Assembly: GCA_032158295.1 (NCBI GenBank)
Contig: CM063258.1
Location: forward strand, 5,970,583 to 6,034,582
Length of the DNA: 64,000 nucleotides
Reading direction: 5' to 3'
Source of the DNA: Pycnopodia helianthoides
Taxonomy: Eukaryota > Echinodermata > Asteroidea > Forcipulatida > Asteriidae
This document shows, piece after piece, positions 1-12,300 of the stretch (positions are counted from its first letter, which is position 1; each line of letters begins with the position of its first letter). The notes below the pieces were generated by a model. That model saw only the letters and a program-made list of their open reading frames with translations. It had not been told where the DNA came from and searched no databases. A program made the position numbers and the translations under genes.

Positions 1-80
1 AAAACATTAACCTCGTAAGTTTGATGAAAATCTTGTTTGGAAACCATCCCCTCTCCTAACGATTATTATTATTTTTTTAG

Positions 81-340
81 ATTCAAGACGTGTTGAAATC
101 CTATGCTAAAAACATAGAGAAGATTGCCTTCGTCATGCCCCCAGATGTCCAACGCCTGATCAGCAAAGAAGGTCAAGTCATCAACCAGACCATCTTGAAC
201 AACAGACGAGCATACGCAGATCTGTTTACAAGGTTGATGAAGACGGATGTGGAACGAGATAAGAATCATCACCGCATCTGGGAGACCAGGGTCTCTGATT
301 GGAAGAGACTGAACACGGACGTCGCTATTGACAAATTCAC
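81..340 (+). CDS. CCDC180: CCDC180 exon 1 of window
   Basis: Acceptor TTTTTTTAG at 72-80, donor GTGAGT at 341. It enters in phase 0 (IQDVLKSYAKN...) and ends two bases into a codon. It contains the conserved-looking stretches PDVQRLISKEGQVINQT and NNRRAYADLF, which is where I first recognised the family. The missing upstream exons would supply the start codon. Confidence 0.85.
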
Positions 341-3300
341 GTGAGTATTTGTTTCGGATATCAATCGAACGCATCATACACACGCGTATTTGAGATATAA
401 TCACACAGGTACCACAGACTGCCACAAAGTACCATACCTTCTAGGCTAGCATTAGGTGCATGGATTTTCTCCAGTTTGTACAGCTGGTATTATGTAGAAA
501 CCCCATGGCTTGTGTACTGTGGACTTGGTCTCCACAGTCTCCTGTGGAATTTTGTGGAAAGAGCCAGTTGGACAGGAGAGTATATCGATAGTTTATAAGA
601 GGGTTTAATAGGATTTGAAACTTTGCATGGTGGGAATACAATATAATGAGATTTGTGGTGGCACTACAGACAATGCTCCCCTTGTTTACATATAAATCGC
701 CCTATATTGAAACCTGCCTGCCGGTGCACGTGTGATTTCATAACGAGTGATGTCAATCGTCACAAAATTCAAAATGAATCAGACCCATGAGGTCACTCCT
801 AATCCAAACTTATGCAAAACATGATGTGTGTGCTCACCGGCAGGCAGAAAGGTATTGTTTCGGTTTTGCCTTGATGTCAGAGGGCACATCACCTTTGAAA
901 ATAATCTCGCTTATGAGTAATGATAGTTCTAAAAATAACGTTTGTAGCAACTCAGTGTTTTGATCAGTATAAAATAAATCGAGACTATTTTTTACAGGGG
1001 CCATAAAATCTTACGAAAGAGATAATTTCCGGGTGTTACTGCAGACCTTATATATTGAAATCATTGCCCTTAGCGGGTGTTAGTTTAAACGTGTTTGTTA
1101 TTAGTTTACTTTATTTTTGACTGCATTAAGGCGCTTTCAACGGCAAATTTCCTTGCATCACATCTACAATTTGTCTCATTTTGACTGCCTTTAATGTTGT
1201 TTTCTTGTATCAATGGCCAAATAAATAGTAACGATTAGACAAAAATGAAAAAAACACAGTTTGTTTTACTCGTTTCGCATCACCTAAATTGGGTTCACTT
1301 ATGCCCTCATGCGATCAAAAATACTGCAAATTGAATCATGTTTTTTTTCTTCTATGATTGGATCGACAGGTTGTTTATGCAAAGCAAGGAGGTGAAGAAT
1401 CCACCGAGGATTGGTTTTCTCTTAGAGGACCTCAAGGCAGAGCAGATGATCTTCAATAATACAAGACTGGATCTACTCGAGTCCCTCAGGTAAGGTTTAA
1501 AAACTCAATCCTCAAATGTAAGGCCCTCATTAGTTGGGTATAGGAAAACCAATGTATATGTATATGGATTTTGAGGCATTGCACGGTGAGGTATCAATGT
1601 ATATTGCTAGTTATTCTATTGCAGTGGAGTAGATTTCGGAACTCGGGAGACTAGTTCTGAAAAGAACTGTCCCGCTTATTAACCCCTATCATAAGCGAAA
1701 GTAGTAGTCCCGGTCAATTTCCTACCTCCTCCCCAGGTAGTAGTTAATAAGCAGGACACTTCTTTTGAGAACTAAATTGTCTTATTCTTTGTTGAATCTA
1801 TACGATTTCATGCAAATGTGTAATCGGTTTTTTGACTATTTTTTCGTGACCAGATGGCGATTGATCTCAAACTTCTACAGGTTTGTCAGTTTATGTATAT
1901 GGTGGATTACATAAAGTGTTTACACTGCTAGCAACTGTTTTGTTAGCAAAAACCAATTCTGTAATGTTCCTTTAAAGAACAAAGGTACACAGCAAAGTAG
2001 ATCCACACACACATAGATATGTATCTATACATATATACGCCACCCAGTACATTTCAAAGTTGACTTCTTGTCAACCTTGACATAAAAGTTCCTCTTGCTC
2101 GTCTCAGTCTTTTTTAAACTCCAAAGTACTTCTGATTTTTTTCTTGCAGGGAAATGAAGCCACCTGGTTCAACCAAGACTGCAGTGTACCAGTGGAACAA
2201 ACGGCTGACCACTACTTGCCAACAGCTTGAGCAATTACACATCAAGTACCTCGGGAAGCTACACAAGGAGTATGAGAGAGTATGTCAGGATTGTCTGGAC
2301 CATGTGGACAAATACAGGGTAAGAAAAAGAAGGAAAACAAAAAAATCCTCTTTGTTTGAACGAAGAAAAATTGACAAGACGAGCTGTGAACCTGTGACCT
2401 CCACATTAACGTGCCGGTGCTCTACCAACTGAGCTATCTAGACCTGTGTTGGCAGTCTCCCTATTTTGTCAATATGCAGGTCAATATGCAGGGTTGCCTG
2501 TCGGAAGCCATTCAACCTGTAACTGCCGTGTAGCCAAGGATCACACCCAATTCATGAACATTTTATTTCTGAAATTGAGCAACCATCCATTCATATTATT
2601 TCTTGGTGTAGGAGGAACTTCTGGAGGCGGGAGTGTCCACCGAGGAGAAGGTACAGCAAGTGATAGAGGAGAACTTCCTGCCTCAGGTCGGCAACCAGCA
2701 AAGAATCTTTGAGAATACACTGGAGACGATAGATGTAAGTACAATCCACCCCTACCTCCATAAAGAAATGAGTTTGATGTATCGGCTTTAAGACCCCTTG
2801 CATTGGCCCCCATTGCTGAGGTCAAACCATGGAAACATGCACGTGTGTACGTGCGTGCAAACTCTCAGCCAATGATTGGTCTTCATTGACATCGGTGAGG
2901 GCACTGTTTGGGTTTTGTGGCGTCATATTTAAGGGGTCTATAGTTAAAGTCACAAGATTTGTTTACAGCAGTATGGTTGTTTCTCTCGTAAACAACCCCA
3001 GATGTGCTTGACTGCACTTTCAAACTGAGGACTTAAACAAAAGGGACAGAACATCCTCACACTAAACAAAGTATTAAGACGTCATTGGTAGATGCCTCAA
3101 ATTGAATATGTGTGTTCTCACAAAAACCAAAGGCACCTGATGGTGTGTTTGCAGAGAGTACAAGATATGATATTTTCAAAATACAAAGATTTGTTCTAGT
3201 TGCTGCAATGGAACAAACTAACCCTCCTACTGTTTGACCAATAAATACCATCTGCTGGGATTTTGAATGGTGGGTAAACTATGTCAGCCTACAATATGAT

Positions 3301-6300
3301 ATCATGCCATGTGGTTTGGTGAATGCATCTATACGATACACACACATACACAGTTCGTTCAGTGCACAGTTGTGCCACCATACACAACCCATGCAGTTGA
3401 ACAGATTCAAATGGTCGGTCAACTCGCTGGAAAAACGTTACCAAGAGCACAAGGGTTTTAATGAAAAATGAACGCAAAATAATGGCAGACAAAATTAGGT
3501 GAGAAATCACAGAGAGCAAAACATTAGCTGAATAGAAATGGGTCACAGATTTCCACATTTTACACAAATTCCTCCGACCTTGTCACCAATGACTGTCAAT
3601 TATTGAAAGTAATTAATTTTTTGGTCAATCCACAGAAATCTTTGGAGCAGTTAGCGGAGCATCATGGTGAGCAGCTGCGATCCCTATTCAAATTTGCTCA
3701 GGGGGCGGCCCATCTCTGGGATGTCCATGAGATTGGCTTAGCCAAGAAGGAACGAGAACTACAAGAAAGATTGGAAGAATGCAGACATGACCATGACAAC
3801 CAAAACCAGGTAGGATGGACGTTTTTTATATTTGTTCATGCACCGTTTTACAGTTTGTCGTAGTGAGGCTCGGGTGAATAACAGACGGGTACTTCTTCTT
3901 CTTATCGGGTCAGTGCTCCACACAGGCTCTGGTACGGCAGTTCACGGCTTCCAGGTCATCTTGGGTGCATGGCTTTGGCAGGAGTGGGCAGACTAGCAAT
4001 TGTTCCATTGTCTGTTCCTGGCCGCATTCACATGCTGTTTGTTCTTCTCCAGAGCCCCACCTCTGCATTAGGACTCTGCATCGTCTGTAGCCAGTTCTTA
4101 GGCGGTTCAGGCTTAGCAAAAAAAGGCCAAGTCTCGCTGGAGCCGGATGTGAGGGATGTCTTTGGGGCTGAGGGAGAGAGTTTATGTGGAGTGGTCTGGA
4201 GGTGGTTAGACCACTGGTACTATTCAACAGTTATTGTACCATAGGCAGTTCGTCGACAGTTCATGGAACTAGACAATAAGCCAAAATGATGGCTTGGCTG
4301 TAACATTCCATGAACTGATTAGCATTTGTGTTTTTTTTTCTCTGCAGGATATGGAAGCTAACTTGGACATCATCATGGACAGGCTGAGACAAGAGAGTAG
4401 TGAAGACACGTTAGAAGATCGATTGCACAAAGCACTCCTCATGCTCGACAAGATCAAATCAAGGTACGCCAAATTGTTGTATTCTACCCATTGCTCTGAC
4501 TGCTTTATGTGTAGAGCGCCCTCAGATATTCATGCTTTGAATGGATTAAAGCTTAATTTATATTGTTTTACTTATAGTGCTATATAATGTAGCACATTGT
4601 GGCCGAGGGGTAGAGAGCATAAAACTCAAGTAGTGATGGCTGAGTCATCAGAATGTGGGTTCAAATCCCGTTGGTGACACTTGTGTCCTTGAGCAAGACA
4701 CTGAACTGTATTCATTCTCATCGCCCTGCGAGGGTAGAGATTGTTGGCGCGAATGATTAGCAGCATGTGCGCCAATTTGGCTGCTGGTGCTGCATACTCC
4801 AAAGGAGTTGAGATGGTTTTCAGGAATGCTGGAGACCCGATGTCCAGGGGTAGCAATAAGGTAAGGCGCTTTTATACAATGTTTAAAAGCTTCTACTAAA
4901 TGCCTGTTATTACTATTATTATCATACAGTTATGAAAGATTCCACAAAGATCAGATGCGGATCGTCAAGGATTATCCGGACATGGTGAAGGAAGAATTGC
5001 AACGCTATGATATGTCTGTCTGTATGTTCTACGAAGTAGACAGACTGCATCCCACGGTAAGAAGGGGTAATATTTGGGGGGATGCTTGGTTTGCTCACAT
5101 CCAGGGCCCAATTTCACGGCTCTGCTTACTGTAAGCAAAAAAGATTGGCGCTTATCATCATCATCATCATTATTATTATCATCATCGATTAAGTGCGGTT
5201 TGTGCTTGTGTCAATTATGGATTACATCATTAGTTTCTTGAGTTCATTAGCAGTTGTGGCGCCACTGTCCTCCATCAGGGTCATCTTGCCCGTGGTTTTG
5301 GAAGATTGCCCATGGTGCATCTTCCCAGCATGGGTTGGTTCCCAAATAATGACTATAGGCTGGCATGCAACTCTTGGTGTTACAGACAGTACCTGGCAAG
5401 TTGCAGCTGCCTTTTTGGTATCTTGTTGACGCTTACGGTAGCAGTAAAATCCGCACTTATGGTAAACATATTTCACAGGTTAGCAAGGGATGTTGTACAT
5501 TAGCCAGCGTGGAAATTTGTGCTAACCCTGTAGCAGAGAATGGTATTAACTGTAAGCACAAAATTCAGCCATAAAATTGGGTCCAGATCTTGGTCAATGA
5601 TGTGGCCATTTGTTTTTGCCTGTTTACTGATCGGGACCACAACCTAACAGAGCTTTCTTCCAAAGTGACATTAAAGAATAAAAGCATCCATCACAACAAA
5701 GTAATATTAACATTTTATCAGAGTAAAATGTGCCGAAAATGTGTAGTTATTATTGCAATGTGCTCTAACTATGCACATCATGTGCTAGCTGCTTTTGCCA
5801 CATTGACATGCAAAGTTGACTACCGGTATTCATGGTTTGGAGTTCACCCTAAATGGTATCTTTAAAACAAAAAGTTCATCTGTGATGGGCCCAATTTCAT
5901 AGAGCTGCTTAAGCAGAAAAGTATGCTTAACAGCTTGTTGCTAAGCAAAAATAAACAGGATACCAGTCATAGATTGTACATGTGACATGGTCTTTTGGCT
6001 GGTAACCTTATTCTGGTAAGCATAAGTTTGTTGTGCTTAGCTAATTTTAGTGGTTAAGCAGCTCTATGAAATTGGGCCCTGGATTGAATGTTCGAGGCTT
6101 GGTCCTCCAAGCGGGCTGGAAGACCCCTGGCGCTGCAAGCTTGGTATCGGACCTTGTATTGAAACCAATGAAATGTTGTGATTTCTAGGAACGGTTGCAG
6201 CAGATTGAGCAGGAGATGAGTGAGGAGGCCAAATCACGGGGCAAGAAAAACCTCAAGAAGAAGACGCCGCGGGGAGCGACTCCCGCTGCTGATCTAGCTG

Positions 6301-9300
6301 TGCCTCCGGAGAGTCGAGTTTCATCATCAAAGTCCGTGACGGTAAGTTAGGTCAATGCGGAGAACATATATTGGTATTGGGGGTTCTACTAGATATTTAG
6401 CTCAGCTGTATCCACGTTGTGTCCTCCGTTTCTTTGAAAGCACCCCTGAACCTTCCTTGTAAGTATTAATGCTCCTCATTCTGCCTGAATCCATATAAAA
6501 AATCCTTCCTTGCTATTGACCCAGTTCACCTGATGATGTCATCACAATAACCTTGGTTGTGCCATTTTGGGAGTTAATGTCTCCGTGTAATACACAGCGT
6601 AGTGTGCTTTCTAGACGACGCTGCATTTACACGTATACAAGTTGACTCCCATTATGGTGAGCATGGCAGCAGTAGCCGCGAGTGACGTCAGTGCGCGGGG
6701 TTAATACTCATGGTCATCAAACCCCCATGTCTTGCCCTTACCTCTTGATCAATCCCCACTTTCCTACCCCCTCTTCTTTGCATTTCCAGCTGTTTGCATT
6801 TTCCTTGAAATCATCATTCTGGAGACCGAAAACCACATGAATGCCCTCATTCTATCCACTTCCCCCCCCAATGATTACCACTGCATCGAACCCCTATGTG
6901 CCACCCTTAACCCGTTTATCCATCACCCTTTTGTACTTGTACCCTGTTTTTCTTTGCACTCATCTAATCTTCTTGCACTCTCCTCTCGTCACTTTCATTT
7001 CCTTGCACCGCATCCTTCATTCCTGCTTCCTACAGACCAGCATTAGTCAGGCTAAGATCAAATGGAAGAAAGCCTTCAGCAAGAGGGTAAGACAATTTTG
7101 ATGGTCCTTTGCGGCACTTTCACAGCTGGGGTTTTTCAAAAGAACAATTTTCAAATTTCATTCTTTTTGAATATGGGGGGCCAATTTCATAGACCTCTTT
7201 AATGGAAAGAAAATGTTCCTACTCAGTTTAGCGGAAAAGATTTGCTTAAATGTAATTGTATTTCACAAGTGAGCAAGAAAATTAGGGCAGGGCTCGAATT
7301 TGCCAGTGATTTTAGCGTTGGGCCAGTAAACTCATGACCGGACAAGTCCGGCGGTCTTGTATTTTGAATTCAATAACAATTCATGTACATGTACTCTATA
7401 ATATCTTGAACAGAAACAAATTATGTTCAAATGTTGACTTTGAGTAATGATTTGAAATATAGTTAATACCCTTAAAGACAAATGAGGTAAATCTTCTCTT
7501 ATATGTCTTAGTGCTTGTTCAATTAATTGCAAGTTAAATTGTGCAAGTAAGTCTTTTCTCAGTTTGAATCTGGTCTTGTAAAACTATTTCTGGTCCAGTA
7601 AACATTTTGTGATACAAGTCCTGTGGTCTTGTGGATTTTCCCCCCAAATTCGAGCCCTGTAGGGCCCAATTTTATAAAGCTGTTAAGCACAAACTTCTTG
7701 AAATTAAAACACCCATAGCAATTTGTTATGAATACAATTTCAATATTTAAGTAATAGAAATAATTTGTTAAAAATAACATTGAAACAAAATTAAAATTTT
7801 GGACCAGGATGATCCATTCAAAAACCAGATACGGTATTTTTCCTTTTCAAAATTACAGCTTGAAAAAGTCTATATAAGCCTACTATATGTAGGTCAGCCC
7901 GTACTCAATTATAACATTTTCCGGTTTTCATGTTCATGTGGCTGAAAATTTTCATTTAAAAAAAAAAATTATATTTGAAATAAAACATTCACATTTAAAA
8001 GTTTATTTTTTCATTTAATTTTTAGAGTTACCCCGGCGATTCATCATTTAGCCAGAGCCCTGTTCCTATGGCAGTCAAGGAAGTTTTAGCAACCAATAAG
8101 GGAACGACATTCTACGTGCTGACCATCGCCGGGGAACATGGGATATTAGAGGAGGATTCTGGGAAGGGACCGGACACAACTTTCATTACAGAGAGCGGAG
8201 TGGAGCCAGAGGCTGTCATGGTTTACTCCCAGAATGTTGTGATTCCGCATGAATTGTTTGGAGAACTTCGGAAAGTGTGAGTGTTAGAAATGTTTCAACG
8301 TTAACATTTTTTTCCCACCAAGTTTCCAGAACTAAAGATCTTGTGGCTGAGTTATCAGTGTATGGGTTCGAATCCCGGTTGTGGCACTTGTGTCCTCGAG
8401 CAAAACAATTAACTGTAATTGCTTCTAATTACCCAGGAGTAAATGGGTACCTGCAATGTGCACTTGAATTGCAACATGCACCGTGAGATAATAGGTTTAC
8501 AGCCTTGATATGTAGTGATATATTTCCCGGCTATATATTGACCAATCAGGATCAAGGATTTACGCATGCTGGAAGATCAACTTTTTTGTTACTATTCAAA
8601 GATTTATACGTGGAAGCAAGTGAACGTACTTGTACTTACTTTCATTTATTCATTATCAGTGTGATATTTGATTGATTTGTTGTTTTCTTCTAGAATGCGA
8701 CTGGAGTTCTTGAATCACCTGGAGGCTTGGTCAGTGGAAGCAGTTGAGAGAGCAAACAATGTGGTTGCCGCTAAGGTACATAATAATAATAATAATAATA
8801 GTGGCTTCTTATATAGCGCTCATATCCGTCACTCAGTGACGCTCAAGGCGCTTCAACAGTCAGTATTTTCCTACAAGGTATATATGTGGAGCTACTTTTT
8901 GAAGTTTGAGACCTATTCCTTTACATAGCACAATGTAATGGTTTACAAGGTGCGTTAGCGCAATATGCTGCCAATCAAACCAGGAACACCGGGGCGAACC
9001 CCTTCTCTTTTCGATAAGTGCACTGGGTTCTTTAAGTGCATTACACAACACACGGGACCAACGGCTTTACGTCCCATCCGAAGGACGCAGCAATAATGGT
9101 TAAGTGTCTTGCTTGAGGACATAAGTGTCACGACTGGGACTCGAACCCACACTCTGCTGAACAGAAACACCAGAGCTTGAGTCCGGTGCTCTTATCCGCT
9201 CGGCCACGACAAGCCACATGAGCATTAGCTTCACTAAATCATCTGTGTGAAGTTCTGTCGAGTCTATGAAGTGTCCCGTGTACCAGACACTGGTTGCATC

Positions 9301-12300
9301 ATAACACGGTCTGATTCTGTTTTGATTTTTTTGACTAGAATGAAGAACTGAACAGTGAGCTGGACTTACGCCTTCACTTGCACGGACCACGCGCTAAGAG
9401 AGCCGAGCTGGACATCCATCATGTACGGGCGGCCGAGTTGGTCCTCCACCAGGAACGCGTATCGCGCCACTCCAAGGGCATCAACGGTGCCCTCAATGAT
9501 GTCAAATCCCGATTTGTCGAGATGCAACATGAGCATAACCGACTGGCAGAGAAGTTCCGCGATGAGATTGATGCTTTGGAAGAAGTTTTTGTCAACGCGA
9601 GCAAAACGGCAACGTAAGTCCTTTTTATTGTGTGTTTTCATCTTGATGTTTTGAGCAGCATGTTTTGAAAATCTACAAGAGTATAGACGGTGCAAATTAA
9701 GGGTGACACAAAGGTGCTAAACACAATCAAATTACACTTAGCAGAATAAGGTTACCAGCCAAAGTACCTGGTCACATATACCATCTGTGAGTGGTATCCG
9801 GCTCATTTTTGCTTCAAGCTGAAAATTTTGAAGCGATTCCTTTCTGCTTAAGCAGTTCTTTGAAATTGGGCACTGGACTTCCTGCAGGCACAAAATGTAC
9901 ACAGCTCAATGGAAGAAACAAAATGTTAAATTTGAAGAAGGAAGCGAGTGCTTTTCAACAGCTTTGGATATACAGAAAGGGGGTGCATATCTCAGAACTT
10001 ATTCAGCTGTTTTTTTTTGCAACACTTGATTTTATGTGGAATTTTAAAACAACAATTTAAAAACTTATAATGTAGTATCTTGCCTGCCAATAAATGCCCT
10101 GGACTGCTCATGGTTGTCTAACAAAGTGAAATAGTCAGTAATGTGAGTTGTCAAAATTGTATTCCGTTTATATTGTTTTGTTTCTATTTAGTCTGGTAGC
10201 CCTATCCAACCAGGTTAGCACAAAAGTTGAAACTCACATGGACGTGATCCGTGCCTCGTTGAGGCAATTCAGACAATATCTGGACGACACTCTGCAGATG
10301 TTGAGAGAGTCCAATGCCAGATTCATCAAATCGTTTAAGTAAGTAAAGCTTTCCAGCGAGTTGACCAGCCAGTTGAAAACATTAAACTTCGCGGGTTGTG
10401 TATGATGGCACACTAAAACTGTGCACAGAACTAACTGTTTTTCATGTACTGAGTAGATGCATTCACCACATGATATTATATTGCAGGCTGGTACAGTTTA
10501 TACATCATTCAAAACCATGCAGTGGATGAGATTGAGTGGTCAGACAGTAAGAGGGTTGACTGTGCACTGTGTAGATGCATTCACCACATGATATTATATT
10601 GCAGGCTGTTATAGTTTGTCGATCATTCAAAACTACAGTGGATGAGATCGAATGGTCAGACAGTAAGAGGGTTGACTGTGACCTGGGTAGATGCGTTCAC
10701 CAAATAATATTGACCTTTCATTGACACACCATTTTCAAAAAGGTTCACAGGGGTAGTGATACCATAAATTGTTACAAAGTGTTTAAAGACAATTCATGCA
10801 TTTTTATATTAAAAAAAAAACTGGCAGCACAAAGCTGAATTATGTGGCATTACAAGGTAAAAAATATTGTTAAAAGTTACACAGATAAAAGACATAATTA
10901 AACTATTGTTATTTTTTTTACCCTCAGACTGTTTTCTGACGGGGGTAATTTCTCCCCGCATGAAGTAGATTCCTATAAGAAGAAACTGGAGAAGTTGGCC
11001 ATTAAGATTGACTCTGCTGAAGGCTTTGTCATGGCCGACCTTGAAGGCATGGAAGCCCGGAGACTAGAACAGGCGTTGGACATTGCTAATAAGTTCGAGG
11101 ACAGGTAAGTTGGGAATGACTTGCTTCTCTGAATCCTCCAACAAATGAACACGGGGGTTGTTAAACCATTGAAGCAGAGCTTAGGAAATGCTGAACTCAA
11201 TTGTGGTCTGTGTCTGTTGTACAACTGGGACAACTGTTCCATAGGCTGCAGAAGACTATAGAAACTCAGCTGCCTGTCTTGTTGTGCGGGTGAGCAGGTC
11301 ACCCTTCGTCTCTCCGATACTAAGTGAATTGCAATGGCTTCCCATTAATGAGGGAATCACATGCAAGATTCTGTTGCTGACCTACATGTCTTTGTCCGGT
11401 GTAGCACCAGCATATTTGACATTTCATATCAAACCATTCATTCTTCTAAGAGCTGGCCTTTGATCCTGTTGGCAGATGAAACTGATGGAGTCAAGAACTA
11501 TAAGAGATTGGGGTGAGAGGGGGGGGCAGGGCCTTTGTATCAGCAGCCCCTCATCTTTGGAATTCTCTACCACCACCCCAAAGGTCATGATCCAGCTTAT
11601 CAGCATATAAGATATGGCTAAATACACATTTGATGGCCATGACATATTATTATCCACTTAGCGCTGGGGTTTACAAAATGTTTCCGCGCTCAGGGATGGT
11701 ATCAAGTTTTCAGAACTTTTGGAATAACTTGTTTTTGAGAATTTCATTACCACAATGAAACCCTGACTAGACATAGTAAAGACAACAAGTGTTTTCACAA
11801 AATGCGCCAGGATTTGTTGTTCTCTTTTGAGAAACTATGAGATACGTTCACCATGAAATGCAAAACCCTTGGCAGTCAGCTGTGGCCTTTAATCAGCCGA
11901 GGTATGCTGGAATCTGGGACCACTCGGACTTGCCTACCACTATGCAGAATACAATGTGGCAGCTTATCAATCTCTCAAAATCCTTGTTTGTACAACAAAA
12001 GGACGAAAGTCTGGAATCAGGGATTACACAATAACCCCCAGAAAAGGGAGATTTTGAGCATGATTCCAGTACTCTGTACGGGGGAAATGAAGCATTGCAT
12101 GGTGAGTGCATGCATTGTGCACACTACTCAATAGCATGTCCGGGCGTGTTAACATTCCGGTATTCTGAGAAGCGACTTCCGGTCATGCGTCGTAAAACGT
12201 TGTTCTTGCCCACACGTCTTCCGGTCATATCCGGTTAGATGCGTTGTTGTTTTATGGTGGTAGGCGCCTTGAGAATAGTAACAGTGTTATTATTAAGCTG

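Noticed and set aside
9120..9217. Possible tRNA-Leu gene
   Set aside because: The head of a SINE found about ten times; it continues directly into the conserved SINE body and has no terminator.
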